A stretch of DNA of 64,000 bases from Saprospiraceae bacterium (GCA_016706365.1 JADJJU010000010.1:62001-126000); one strand, 5' to 3'. Shown: positions 28,925 through 39,094, numbered from the stretch's first letter. Notes: generated from the sequence alone by a model not told the origin. Program-made: numbers and translations.

Positions 28925-30706
28925 ATGAGACAGTTCTTTAAGTTTGTATTCGCTTCCTGCCTTGGTGTAATACTGGCAAGTTTTGTAGTTACTGCAATTA
29001 TGTTTGCGGTTTTTGGTGCCATAAGTTCTGCAGTTTCCACTGATGATACTGCTGATGTAAAACCAAACACTGTTCTTGCCATAGATTTTACTCAAGCCAT
29101 ACCTGAAAAAACAAACAATCTCCCGGTCAACCCATTTGACTTCCAAAACAATAAAATACTGGGTCTGCAGGAAATTCTGGATCTAATCAAGAAAGCTTCC
29201 GAAGATGACGACATCAAAGCCATCTATCTCAATTTGTCAGGAATGACGGGTAACCAGGTAACATCCAGAAAAATAAGACAAGCGCTGGCTGATTTTAAAG
29301 CATCTGGTAAAAAAGTCATTGCTTATTCCCATTATTATCCTCAAGCTACCTATTATCTGGCATCTGTTGCTGATCAGATATATGTTAATCCAATCGGAGC
29401 TGTGGAGTTCCAGGGCTATGGCGTTATTCTGGCTTTTTTCAAAGATATGCTAGACAAATTGGGAATAGAAATGCAGGTATTTTATGCAGGACAATTCAAA
29501 AGTGCTACAGAGCCTTTCAGAATGAATGAGATGAGTGATCAAAACAGATTGCAGATCAAAGAATATATGGAAGATCTATATGACATTTTCCTGGATGATG
29601 TGGCTGCCTCACGCGGTATAACTAAAGATTCTCTCAAAGCAATAGCTGAAGGATATTTATCCAGAGATGCTGAAAGTTCTAAAGCACTTGGTCTGATTGA
29701 TGATATTAAGTATGAAGATGAAGTCAGATCTGAGTTGAAGGCCATAGTAGGTATTGAAGAGAATGATGACCTTAATTCTATAAGCCTGCAGGAATATGCA
29801 AAAGGCCCTGCTAAGACCGGAGAGTACGGTAAAGGAGATAAAATAGCGGTAGTATATGCCGAAGGAGAAATCAATGATGGCATCGAAACAGCCGGACAAA
29901 TCAATGGTGACAATTACGTCAAAATTCTGAGAAAAATTAGAGAAGACGACAAAGTCAAAGCTTTGGTTTTGAGAGTTAATTCAGGAGGAGGATCAGTATT
30001 GGCTTCTGACAGGATATTAAGAGAAATTCAACTTATAAAAGATAAAGGAATTCCGGTAGTCACTTCTATGGGCGATGTGGCTGCTTCAGGTGGATATTAT
30101 ATAGCCTGTAATTCCAATAAAATATTCGCTGAGCCTAATACAATTACCGGTTCTATCGGAGTATTTGGAATCCTGCCAAGCGTTCAAAAATTATTCAATG
30201 ACAAGTTAGGTATCCACTTTGATACCGTCCAGACTCAGAAGTATTCCACTGCATTCACTCCGTTTTTCAAACTGAAAGATTCAGAGTTTGCCATCCTTCA
30301 AAACAGTGTGGATAAAACTTATGATAGATTCCTAACACTGGTGGCCAAAGGAAGAAGTATGACAAAAGAAGAAGTTCACGCAGTAGCTCAGGGTAGAGTT
30401 TGGAGTGGCAGAAAAGCGAAAGAAATTGGACTTGTGGATGAATTAGGTGGTCTGGAACAAGCCATTGCTGCTGCCGCTGCATTAGCTGAACTGAAGGATT
30501 ACAGAACTACTGATTACCCGAGAATCAAAGATCCTATGCAACAGTTCATAGAGCAAATCACAGGAGCTGATGATGGAGAAGCTATCAGACAAACAATGAT
30601 GAAAAGAGAATTAGGTGATATGTATGGATTCTATACTTGTGTCAAGCAAATGAAAGACATGAAAGGTCCACAAGCAAGACTACCGTTTATGCTTTACGCT
30701 GAATAA
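28925..30706 (+). CDS. sppA: Signal peptide peptidase SppA, 67 kDa type
   Basis: A 593-residue membrane-bound serine protease that cleaves residual signal peptides. There is one N-terminal membrane helix (ASCLGVILASFVVTAIMFAV). Two tandem S49 domains are visible. The general-base Lys lies in AGQFKSATEPFRMNEMSD at about residue 191, and the nucleophilic Ser in GDVAASGGYYIACN at about 388, the expected spacing for the long type. The SGGGSVLASDRI and NTITGSIGVFGI segments support the call. A terminator follows directly. Confidence 0.94.
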   Translation: MRQFFKFVFASCLGVILASFVVTAIMFAVFGAISSAVSTDDTADVKPNTVLAIDFTQAIPEKTNNLPVNPFDFQNNKILGLQEILDLIKKASEDDDIKAIYLNLSGMTGNQVTSRKIRQALADFKASGKKVIAYSHYYPQATYYLASVADQIYVNPIGAVEFQGYGVILAFFKDMLDKLGIEMQVFYAGQFKSATEPFRMNEMSDQNRLQIKEYMEDLYDIFLDDVAASRGITKDSLKAIAEGYLSRDAESSKALGLIDDIKYEDEVRSELKAIVGIEENDDLNSISLQEYAKGPAKTGEYGKGDKIAVVYAEGEINDGIETAGQINGDNYVKILRKIREDDKVKALVLRVNSGGGSVLASDRILREIQLIKDKGIPVVTSMGDVAASGGYYIACNSNKIFAEPNTITGSIGVFGILPSVQKLFNDKLGIHFDTVQTQKYSTAFTPFFKLKDSEFAILQNSVDKTYDRFLTLVAKGRSMTKEEVHAVAQGRVWSGRKAKEIGLVDELGGLEQAIAAAAALAELKDYRTTDYPRIKDPMQQFIEQITGADDGEAIRQTMMKRELGDMYGFYTCVKQMKDMKGPQARLPFMLYAE

Positions 30707-30725
30707 AATATAAGTTTCTATTTAT

Positions 30726-30762
30726 AGCCCCTTTTGATGCATGTCAAAAGGGGCTTTTTTTT
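30726..30762 (+). terminator. Rho-independent terminator after sppA
   Basis: AGCCCCTTTTGA (30726-30737) pairs with TCAAAAGGGGCT (30744-30755) around a 6-base loop, followed by a T run. Confidence 0.9.
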
Positions 30763-31310
30763 TGCACATTTTTTAAATGCTCCAATAATATACGCCAGTA
30801 CAGGTTCCCAATGATCCAACGTAAGGAAATTGTCATAACAATGATAATACTATAAATCTATATTTATTTAGTTTTTAACATTTAATTTACATTTTTTATT
30901 TTAAAGAAATGTGCCGGTTTCTTTCACTTGCTAATGTAAATAGACTACTACCCTTTTGCTAGTTGATTTCCATCCTGATTTATATTCAGATCTGCTGCTT
31001 AATACATTGTAAAATAAAATATTTATATTTAATTGGTTTACTTTATGTTACAAAATATACAAATCTCAAAACATAAAGTTTAGATGATTGTAATTCAAAA
31101 TATTTTTTGCATAATTTTCAAGAAATCACCAACTCCGGGGATTGCAGGCTCGTAGTCTGTGCTGTAGCCGGGCTACTATCCAGAAAAAAGGATCTAATTA
31201 TATTTCTATTTAAGTATATTATTTGAAATTAGATTCTATTAAACGTAAACTATTTTATTTATTTACAGTTTCATTAAAATAACCTCTTTCTTAATATTAA
31301 AACTTTTTTC
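30763..31310. other. AT-rich upstream region of the fasciclin gene
   Basis: Nearly 550 bases, very AT-rich and without a gene. The only GC-rich island, at 31132-31176, contains gtagcc and ggctac almost back to back and could form a small structure. The long non-coding lead suggests regulation of the highly repetitive surface gene that follows, but no specific operator is recognised. Confidence 0.35.
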
Positions 31311-34300
31311 ATGAAAAAGCTTGCACTCTTTCTTACAATTATGCTCCTGTCGTGGATGGCCATGGCTCAAACGAGTGTTGTAGATATCATCGTCAATAGT
31401 CCTGACCACAATGTACTGGAAGCGGCTGTTATCGCAGCTGAACTGGCCGATGACTTGAACGGCGACGGTCCTTTCACTGTTTTTGCTCCGACTGATGCTG
31501 CTTTTGAAGCACTACCGGCAGGTACTGTTGAAGCCCTACTGGAAGATCCAACAGGTGCGCTCGCTCAAATATTGTTATATCATGTCGTAGAAGGAACCGC
31601 GCTTTCTACTGATTTATCTGATGGACAACGAATTGTCACACTGAATGGCTCTTCAGTAATTGTGAATATTGAAGGCGGCAATGTATTTATCAATGATGCT
31701 CAGGTCACAGTGGCTAATATTATCGCAGACAATGGTGTGGTGCATGTGATTGATGCGGTGCTTTTGCCGCCATCCAATACTGTTGTAGATATCATCGCCA
31801 ATAGTCCAGATCACAATATACTGGAAGCTGCTGTTGTAGCTGCTGAGCTGGTTGTTGCATTGAGAGGAGGTGGTCCTTTCACTGTTTTCGCTCCGACTGA
31901 TGCTGCTTTCGCAGCACTTCCGGCAGGAACAGTAGAAGCTTTATTGGAAGACCCAACAGGTGCGTTGGCTCAAATTTTATTGTATCACGTTGTGTCAGGA
32001 ACTGCACTTTCCACTGATTTATCCGATGGTCAAAGAATTGTCACACTGAATGGCTCTTCAGTAGTTGTAAGTTTTGAAGGTGGTAATGTATTTATCAATG
32101 ATGCACAGGTTACAGTGGCCGACATTATTGCAGACAATGGTGTGGTTCATGTGATTGATGCAGTGCTTTTACCGCCATCCAACACTGTTGTAGATATCAT
32201 CGCCAATAGTCCTGATCACAATATTCTGGAAGCTGCTGTTGTAGCTGCTGAGCTGGTTGTTGCATTGAGAGGAGATGGTCCCTTCACTGTTTTCGCTCCG
32301 ACTGATGCTGCCTTTGGAGCACTTCCGGCAGGAACCGTTGAAGCTCTTTTGGAAGATCCAACAGGAACTCTTGCTCAAATTTTATTGTATCACGTGGTTG
32401 CAGGAACTGCTCTTTCTACTGATTTATCTGATGGACAAAGTATTGTCACATTAAACGGTGCTTCTGTGGTAGTAACTATTGAAGGTGGCAATGTATTTAT
32501 CAATGATGCTCAGGTCACAGTGGCTGATATTGTTGCAGACAATGGCGTGGTTCATGTGATTGACGCAGTGCTTTTACCTCCATCCAACACTGTTGTAGAT
32601 GTCATTGTGAATAGTCCTGATCACAATATTTTGGAAGCTGCTGTTATCGCTGCTGAACTGGCCGATGACTTAAGCGGAGACGGACCTTTCACCGTTTTCG
32701 CTCCGACTGATGCTGCATTTGCTGCTTTGCCTGATGGCACTGTTGAAGCTCTTTTGCAAGATCCAACAGGAGCTCTTGCTCAAATTTTATTGTATCACGT
32801 AGTTGCAGGAACTGCACTTTCTACTGATCTATCTGATGGACAAAGTATTGTTACATTAAACGGTGCTTCTGTGGTAGTAACTATTGAAGGTGGAAGTGTA
32901 TTTATCAATGATGCTCAGGTTACAGTGGCTGATATCCTTGCTGATAATGGTGTAGTTCATGTGATTGATGCGGTGCTTTTACCTCCTGCAGTTTCAAATA
33001 CAGTTGTCGATATCATAGTCAACAGTCCCGACCACAATGTTCTGGAAGCTGCTGTTATCGCTGCTGAACTGGCCGATGACTTAAGCGGAGACGGACCTTT
33101 CACAGTATTCGCTCCGACTGATGCTGCTTTTGCAGCACTTCCGTCAGGAACTGTTGAAGCTCTTTTGGAAGATCCAACAGGTGCTCTTGCTCAAATTTTA
33201 TTGTATCACGTAGTTGCAGGAACAGCTCTTTCTACAGATTTGTCTGATGGTCAAAGTATTGTAACCTTAAATGGCGCTGCTGTAACTGTAACTATTGAAG
33301 GTGGAAATGTATTTATCAATGATGCTCAGGTTACGGTTGCTGATATCCTGGCTGATAATGGGGTAGTTCATGTGATTGATGCAGTGCTTTTACCTCCTGC
33401 AGTTTCAAATACAGTAGTAGACATCATTGTCAACAGTCCCGACCACAATGTTTTGGAAGCTGCTGTTATCGCTGCTGAATTGGCCGATGACTTAAGCGGC
33501 GACGGGCTTTTCACAGTATTCGCTCCGACTGATGCTGCTTTTGCAGCACTCCCGGCAGGAACCGTTGAAGCTCTTTTGGAAGATCCAACAGGTGCTCTTG
33601 CCCAAATTTTATTGTATCACGTAGTTGCAGGAACAGCTCTTTCTACAGATTTGTCTGATGGTCAAAGTATTGTAACCTTAAATGGCGCTTCTGTAACTGT
33701 AACTATTGAAGGTGGAAGTGTATTTATTAATGATGCTCAGGTTACGGTTGCTGATATCCAGGCTGATAATGGGGTAGTTCATGTGATTGATGCGGTGCTT
33801 TTACCTCCTCCTGTTTCAAATACAGTTGTCGACATCATAGTCAACAGTCCCGACCACAATGTCCTTGAAGCTGCAGTTATAGCTGCTGAATTGGCCGATG
33901 ATCTAAGCGGAGACGGACCTTTCACTGTTTTTGCTCCGACTGATGCTGCATTTGCTGCTTTGCCTGATGGCACTGTTGAAGCTCTTCTCCAAGATCCAAC
34001 AGGCGCACTTGCCCAAATTTTATTATACCATGTGGTTGCAGGAACAGCTCTTTCTACAGATTTGTCTGATGGTCAAAATATTGTAACTCTAAATGGAGCA
34101 TCTGTGACAGTGACTATTGAAGGTGGAAATGTATTTATCAATGATGCTCAGGTTACAGTGGCTGATATCCTGGCTGATAATGGTGTAGTTCATGTAATAG
34201 ATGCCGTATTACTCCCACCACCACTTGGAATTAATGAATTGAAAAGTGCTTTTCCTGAAGTAAAGATTTTTCCAAATCCTGCTTCAACAAAAGTCACTCT

Positions 34301-34496
34301 TGATCTTAGTTCTATTGATTTACCAATATCGCAAGTCAGAATGTTGGACACAAATGGAAGAACTGTAAAGACTGAGCGGATCATTGGTGGTATAGAGTCT
34401 ATAGATGTATCAAACTTCAATTCCGGATTATATTTTCTGGAAATAATAATTGACGATAATACATACACCAGTAAAATTATGATACATAATAAATAA
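31311..34496 (+). CDS. Seven-domain fasciclin (FAS1) protein with T9SS sorting domain
   Basis: A 1061-residue secreted protein. After a signal peptide (AMAQ, residue 20) come seven FAS1 domains. At DNA level, repeats begin at 31377, 31782, 32187, 32592, 33003, 33414 and 33825, with units of 405 or 411 bases. Each shows VVDIIvNSPDHN, FTVFAPTDAAF and DNGVVHVIDAVLLPP. The repeats are nearly identical to each other. The final about 80 residues (VKIFPNPASTKVTLDL to TSKIMIHNK) are a T9SS type A sorting domain. FAS1 domains mediate adhesion in many organisms, so a surface adhesin or matrix role is likely. A terminator and a diverged paralogue follow. Confidence 0.93.
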   Translation: MKKLALFLTIMLLSWMAMAQTSVVDIIVNSPDHNVLEAAVIAAELADDLNGDGPFTVFAPTDAAFEALPAGTVEALLEDPTGALAQILLYHVVEGTALSTDLSDGQRIVTLNGSSVIVNIEGGNVFINDAQVTVANIIADNGVVHVIDAVLLPPSNTVVDIIANSPDHNILEAAVVAAELVVALRGGGPFTVFAPTDAAFAALPAGTVEALLEDPTGALAQILLYHVVSGTALSTDLSDGQRIVTLNGSSVVVSFEGGNVFINDAQVTVADIIADNGVVHVIDAVLLPPSNTVVDIIANSPDHNILEAAVVAAELVVALRGDGPFTVFAPTDAAFGALPAGTVEALLEDPTGTLAQILLYHVVAGTALSTDLSDGQSIVTLNGASVVVTIEGGNVFINDAQVTVADIVADNGVVHVIDAVLLPPSNTVVDVIVNSPDHNILEAAVIAAELADDLSGDGPFTVFAPTDAAFAALPDGTVEALLQDPTGALAQILLYHVVAGTALSTDLSDGQSIVTLNGASVVVTIEGGSVFINDAQVTVADILADNGVVHVIDAVLLPPAVSNTVVDIIVNSPDHNVLEAAVIAAELADDLSGDGPFTVFAPTDAAFAALPSGTVEALLEDPTGALAQILLYHVVAGTALSTDLSDGQSIVTLNGAAVTVTIEGGNVFINDAQVTVADILADNGVVHVIDAVLLPPAVSNTVVDIIVNSPDHNVLEAAVIAAELADDLSGDGLFTVFAPTDAAFAALPAGTVEALLEDPTGALAQILLYHVVAGTALSTDLSDGQSIVTLNGASVTVTIEGGSVFINDAQVTVADIQADNGVVHVIDAVLLPPPVSNTVVDIIVNSPDHNVLEAAVIAAELADDLSGDGPFTVFAPTDAAFAALPDGTVEALLQDPTGALAQILLYHVVAGTALSTDLSDGQNIVTLNGASVTVTIEGGNVFINDAQVTVADILADNGVVHVIDAVLLPPPLGINELKSAFPEVKIFPNPASTKVTLDLSSIDLPISQVRMLDTNGRTVKTERIIGGIESIDVSNFNSGLYFLEIIIDDNTYTSKIMIHNK
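31377..34224 (+). repeat. Tandem 405/411-base repeats encoding FAS1 domains
   Basis: Seven in-frame copies. Copies 1-3 are 405 bases with linker PPSNT; copies 4-6 are 411 bases with PPAVSNT or PPPVSNT. Copies 2 and 3 share ELVVALRG while the others share ELADDL. Long stretches are identical across copies, for example the 20-base tatttatcaatgatgctcag. Confidence 0.9.
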
Positions 34497-34524
34497 TTTT
34501 TTTTCAAACCATGTTTTTGCAAGC

Positions 34525-34558
34525 AGGTGTGATCTTTTGAAAAGGTCACACCTTTTTT
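34525..34558 (+). terminator. Rho-independent terminator after the FAS1 gene
   Basis: AGGTGTGA (34525-34532) pairs with TCACACCT (34546-34553), followed by a T run. Confidence 0.85.
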
Positions 34559-34776
34559 ATTTCAAAATTCAGATCCGGTAATTCCAGGTTCACCCAACTC
34601 ACTTACAAATGCATAAGTTATAGAGGAGACATAAGTTCCGGAACACTAGATTAGTCGGATATGCATTAAATTATATTATAATATAAATGCTTATATCCTG
34701 ATTATCAGTTATCCATTTACCATTGGCATGATTATTGGCGTATATATATATTAACATCAATTAAAATATAAGTAGC

Positions 34777-37572
34777 ATGAAAAAACTTGTACTACTACTA
34801 GTTCTATTTTCAGTTTCATACATAAGCAAGGCTCAGACTGTTCTGGACATCATCGTGAACAGTCCGGATCATGTTATTTTAGAAGGATTGATCAATGATG
34901 CAAATCTCAATGCGACTTTTTCAGATACAAATCCATTAACAGTATTTGCTCCCACTGATGGAGCATTTGGTAATCTACCAGGAGGCGTTCTGCAAGCTAT
35001 GATTGATGATCCTGATGGTCTGCTTACACAAGTTTTAACATATCATGCGACTCAAAATAATCTTTTCGCCTCCAATTTATTTCAGGGACAGCAGATCTTT
35101 ACAATCAATGGGTCAACGCTTGATGTTACAGTAAATTCATCCGGTATATTTATAAACGATGCCTTAATAATTATTGAAGATATAATCGCGAGTAATGGAG
35201 TAGTGCATGTAATAGATGCTGTATTGCTTCCGCCTCAAACCACGAATACGGTTTTTGATGTTATTGCAAACAGTCCCGACCATACGATTCTTGAATCAGC
35301 TCTGATAGCTGCAAATCTGGAAGAAGCTTTGAGGCTTGGAGGACCTTTTATGGTATTCGCTCCAACAGATGCAGCCTGGAATGATTTTCCTCCGGGAGTT
35401 CTGGAGGCTTTATTGGCGGACCCAGCCGGCGAATTATCGCAAATACTTTTATATCATTTGTCTGCAGAAGTATTAAACACATCTTCCTTTTTCAATCAAC
35501 TTTCTGTTTCTACCCTACATGGGGATAGCGTTTTAGTTACTATAACCAGCCTCGGAATCTTCATTGATGATGCTCAAATAATCATTAGCAATATCCAGGC
35601 AGACAATGGAATCGTCCACGTTATTGGCGGGATGTTACAACCAACAGCGGTAAATGGTACTGTAAGAGAAATCATAATGAACAGTCCAAATCATATTGTT
35701 TTTGAATCACTTTTAGAGTATGCAAATCTCCTGGAAAATCTTCAGGGACCTGCTTCATATACCGTATTTGCACCAACTGATGATGCATTTGATGCGCTTC
35801 CTGATGGTTTTATTGAAACCTTGCTGGCAGACCAAACAGGTGCACTTGTAAATCTGTTACTTTATCATGAGACTTCGAGTGTTATACTTTCAGAAGATTT
35901 TGTACAGGGGCAAACAATATCCATGTTGAATGGAAATACGGTACTGGTGACCGTGAACAACCAGGGAATATTTATAAATAATGCCAGAATTATTACAGAA
36001 GATATTATTGCCAGTAATGGGGTTGTTCACGTATTAGACGCTGTATTGATCCCCCCTTCGCCAGGCAATAATATTTTTGACATCATATCAAATACCCAAA
36101 CCCTTAGTATTCTTGAACAGGCTATCATTTCAGCCGGATTGGTACCTGTTTTTGAAGGAGCAGGACCTTTGACTGTTTTTGCCCCTACAAATAATGCATT
36201 CAATGCATTACCACCGGGGGTTCTCGCAGATCTTATAGCTGATCCAACAGGTGCTCTGGCGCAATTGTTGCTATATCACGCTTCCGAAGGAGAAACCCTT
36301 ACGAGCGAAATGGCAAGCGGATTAAATCTGCTTACACTTCAGGGTCAGACAGTAACTGTCACAGTTAATGGACAGAGTATTTTTATAAATAATGCAAGAA
36401 TTACTGTTGCAGATATCATAGCAGATAATGGAGTAGTTCATATAATAAATGCTGTCTTGATACCGCCCCCTCCTTCAAATAAGATATTTGATATCATTAA
36501 AAATAGCCCACAACACAGCATTCTGGAATTTATAATTACCGCTGCCGGATATGCTGATGAATTAAGCGGCAATGCTCCTTTTACGGTATTCGCACCCACT
36601 GATGCCGCTTTTGATGCGCTTCCTGCAGGATTTATAACTGAGTTATTGGACGATCCGACCGGTGAGTTACTTCAGATACTGCTATATCACACGCTTAATG
36701 GAAGCAGACTGACCAGCAACATGTCAAATGGCCAGAACATAGTCACATTAAATGGTGCTTCAGTTACCATTACAATAAATGATCTTGGCGTGTTTGTGAA
36801 CGATGCAATGATTACTGTTGCAAATATTATTGCAGATAATGGAATGGTTCATGTGATCGACGCAGTGCTTATGATTCCTCCTCCCGCACCGGTAACAGTT
36901 CTTGATTTGATAGTGGCGAGTCCTCTTCATACTACATTTGAAGCATTCATAATTGCCGCAGGATTAACACAACAACTTAGTGGCACGAATCAGATTACAG
37001 TGTTTGCACCAACTGATGCAGCTTTTTCTGCATTGTCTCCTGCATTAATTAATGAATTAGTCAGCGATCCCACCGGAGTTTTGGCAGAAGTGATACTTTA
37101 CCATTTAGTTGGAAACAGAGTACCGTCCAACCAGATGCTCAATGGTTCTCAGCTTGTTACACTTAATTCACAAACAGTAGATGTGACAGTAAATGCCCAG
37201 GGCATTTTTATTAATAATGCAAGAATCACAATAGCTGATGCCCCTGCAGACAATGGGTTAGTTCATTACATCAATGCTGTCCTGCTCCCGGAAAATACAC
37301 TAAATGCAAAAAATTTGGATGATGTATATCCGGAAGTTAAAATATTTCCAAACCCGGTTTCTTCAGAATTGACCATAGATTTGACAGGACTGGATAAGCC
37401 TGTAAATGAAGTCCGAATAATAGATATAAGTGGAAAAACTGTATTAGCAGAACGTGTTCAGACTAATCAAGTTCAGAGAATCAACATTGAAGAACTGACA
37501 TCAGGACTCTACTTTGTAGAAATGGTGATTGAGAATGAGGTGTATATTACTAAATTGATGGTACAGAGGTAG
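34777..37572 (+). CDS. Six-domain fasciclin (FAS1) protein with T9SS sorting domain
   Basis: A 931-residue secreted protein, a diverged paralogue of the preceding gene. The signal peptide ends SKAQ (residue 20). Six FAS1 domains follow, marked by TVLDIIVNSPDH, TVFDVIANSPDH, TVREIIMNSPNH, NIFDIISNTQTL, KIFDIIKNSPQH and TVLDLIVASPLH, each with an FAPT motif and a VHVIDA-like end. The C-terminus (VKIFPNPVSSELTIDLTG to TKLMVQR) is a T9SS type A sorting domain. Unlike gene 1, its repeats have diverged from each other considerably, so this looks like the older form. It has its own upstream spacer and may be separately transcribed. Confidence 0.92.
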   Translation: MKKLVLLLVLFSVSYISKAQTVLDIIVNSPDHVILEGLINDANLNATFSDTNPLTVFAPTDGAFGNLPGGVLQAMIDDPDGLLTQVLTYHATQNNLFASNLFQGQQIFTINGSTLDVTVNSSGIFINDALIIIEDIIASNGVVHVIDAVLLPPQTTNTVFDVIANSPDHTILESALIAANLEEALRLGGPFMVFAPTDAAWNDFPPGVLEALLADPAGELSQILLYHLSAEVLNTSSFFNQLSVSTLHGDSVLVTITSLGIFIDDAQIIISNIQADNGIVHVIGGMLQPTAVNGTVREIIMNSPNHIVFESLLEYANLLENLQGPASYTVFAPTDDAFDALPDGFIETLLADQTGALVNLLLYHETSSVILSEDFVQGQTISMLNGNTVLVTVNNQGIFINNARIITEDIIASNGVVHVLDAVLIPPSPGNNIFDIISNTQTLSILEQAIISAGLVPVFEGAGPLTVFAPTNNAFNALPPGVLADLIADPTGALAQLLLYHASEGETLTSEMASGLNLLTLQGQTVTVTVNGQSIFINNARITVADIIADNGVVHIINAVLIPPPPSNKIFDIIKNSPQHSILEFIITAAGYADELSGNAPFTVFAPTDAAFDALPAGFITELLDDPTGELLQILLYHTLNGSRLTSNMSNGQNIVTLNGASVTITINDLGVFVNDAMITVANIIADNGMVHVIDAVLMIPPPAPVTVLDLIVASPLHTTFEAFIIAAGLTQQLSGTNQITVFAPTDAAFSALSPALINELVSDPTGVLAEVILYHLVGNRVPSNQMLNGSQLVTLNSQTVDVTVNAQGIFINNARITIADAPADNGLVHYINAVLLPENTLNAKNLDDVYPEVKIFPNPVSSELTIDLTGLDKPVNEVRIIDISGKTVLAERVQTNQVQRINIEELTSGLYFVEMVIENEVYITKLMVQR

Positions 37573-37950
37573 GGAGAAAGATTTCAGATTTCAGCTTTCA
37601 GCTTTCGGGTTTTAGATCTAACAATCTGTTAATGATTTAAATATAGATTTAATTATATCTAATTTAATACAGCGCAAAGAAACATGGTATGCAAGATCGA
37701 ATGGCGGAGTTTGGTTTTACTTTGGTCAATACAAGACAGAGACCTTGCAGACATTACAATTCGGGTCAGAGACCGCGAATCGAGCGAGGCAGAAGGAGGA
37801 AAAGAGAAGAAATAGACTATTTTATGCGGCTGTTTACGATTAAACGTTTCACCTATTAACCGCTTCAACGGCTGTTAAAACGGCTGTTAAACTGGCTGTT
37901 CAGTCTGAAACCTGAAACCACTGAAATCTGACATCTAAAATCTCCGCTTT
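37573..37950. other. Repeat-word intergenic region
   Basis: Starts with repeated tttcagctttcag words (about 37583-37603). From about 37825 to 37905 it has several CGGCTGTT/TGGCTGTT words, some in direct tandem near 37868-37900. A 69-codon minus-strand frame crosses the middle but shows no protein-like signal. Confidence 0.5.
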
Positions 37951-38487
37951 CTAAAGCGTTCTTCCCGGAGCGGTCTTTCTCTTAAACTCCGTGCTTCCTT
38001 CATTCTCTGTCAGTATCAGCAGAGTAACATATGCACTGGATGCTCCTGTTTGATATACTTTGTCTCCATAAGTAACATTCCCGCCATCTTTATCCCAGTC
38101 AGTTGCGAGCAATACAAATGCTCCATCTCTTTTTTCACTGGATCCAAACATCAGGAAGGATTTTGAATCATCCTTATCAAAACTGATCGCTATTCTTTCA
38201 TTATCGGGACTGAAGAGCATAGTACCGGGAGTGCCGCTACGAATAATAATCTCTTCATACTTAGCTCCATCTTTGGAAACAATCTTTCCGGATACAATCT
38301 TTGCTTTGGAATCCGTGACTTTACGACGCAATACTATATTGTCAGAAACATAAAACTGAAGCTTCTTTAAATCATTTTCTCCCCATTCAGCGGTAGTAAT
38401 TAAATCTCTGGTAAGTGATCGGTATCGGGTAGTAGTGCATGAAGCAAGCACAATTATTAATACTCCCAAAAAAGTCCATTTGATCAT
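37951..38487 (-). CDS. Predicted lipoprotein of unknown function
   Basis: A 178-residue protein with a lipoprotein signal (LIIVLASC, Cys at about residue 17). The mature part is rich in beta-strand-like segments (LQFYVSDNIVLRR, YEEIIIRSGTPGTMLFS) and includes ERIAISFDKDDSKSFLMFG. I do not recognise the family. It has no close operon partner; tadA lies upstream on the same strand. Confidence 0.7.
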   Translation of the reverse strand: MIKWTFLGVLIIVLASCTTTRYRSLTRDLITTAEWGENDLKKLQFYVSDNIVLRRKVTDSKAKIVSGKIVSKDGAKYEEIIIRSGTPGTMLFSPDNERIAISFDKDDSKSFLMFGSSEKRDGAFVLLATDWDKDGGNVTYGDKVYQTGASSAYVTLLILTENEGSTEFKRKTAPGRTL

Positions 38488-38650
38488 AATGCTTTGTTTT
38501 TTTTCAAATATACATTCAGCAACTCTGTCTTACTTCAGTATTAAGACATATTAACTACGTGATTAACACGATCTTAAAAACGAAAAGTTATAGTTTTATC
38601 TTGCCCTTAATTCAATACACAGTATGGATTTGGAAGAAACCTTCCAGGAA

Positions 38651-39094
38651 TTATCTTAGGCGCTGGAAAAATTGCTGCATAATTTCTCTGCACTCCGTCT
38701 CCTGAACTCCGAATGCCACCTGAGTTTTTGGATGGAGCATATGACTACCAAATCTCATGTATCCGTTTTTTTCATCTTCGGCGCCATACACTAATCTGCC
38801 AATCTGGGCCCAATGCAGTGCAGCTGCACACATGGGGCAAGGCTCCAGTGTTACATATATGGTGCATTGCGGTAGATACTTGGAGCCCATGTGAGAAGCT
38901 GCGGAAGTAATCGCCATGATCTCTGCATGTGCAGTGACATCATTGAGTCGCTCCGTGAGATTATGTGTTCTGGAAATAATCGTATTCTGCACTACAATCA
39001 CCGCACCAACAGGCACCTCGCCTTCTTCTGAAGCCTTAGTAGCTTCATTGAGGGCTTGTTTCATGAAAAATTCATCACTATAGACAGAGAGCAT
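38651..39094 (-). CDS. tadA: tRNA-specific adenosine deaminase
   Basis: A 147-residue zinc deaminase that converts A34 to inosine in tRNA anticodons. The zinc motifs are present: HAEIMAI (His and catalytic Glu) and PCPMCAAALHWAQIGRLVYGA (two Cys); the later NGYMRFGSHMLHP fits TadA. I place the start at ATG 39094; the longer frame to 39175 would run into the guaB start. Other nucleoside deaminases of the same fold are possible but the length and motifs favour TadA. It is divergent from guaB. Confidence 0.88.
   Translation of the reverse strand: MLSVYSDEFFMKQALNEATKASEEGEVPVGAVIVVQNTIISRTHNLTERLNDVTAHAEIMAITSAASHMGSKYLPQCTIYVTLEPCPMCAAALHWAQIGRLVYGAEDEKNGYMRFGSHMLHPKTQVAFGVQETECREIMQQFFQRLR

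Noticed and set aside
31132..31176. Riboswitch upstream of the fasciclin gene
   Set aside because: Only a short GC-rich island with a tight inverted repeat; no known riboswitch core is recognisable.
31377..34224. DNA-level tandem repeats as a non-coding satellite
   Set aside because: The repeats are in frame and encode complete FAS1 domains with family motifs.
37659..37868. 69-codon minus-strand frame
   Set aside because: Overlaps repeat words and shows no protein-like pattern; no neighbour supports it.
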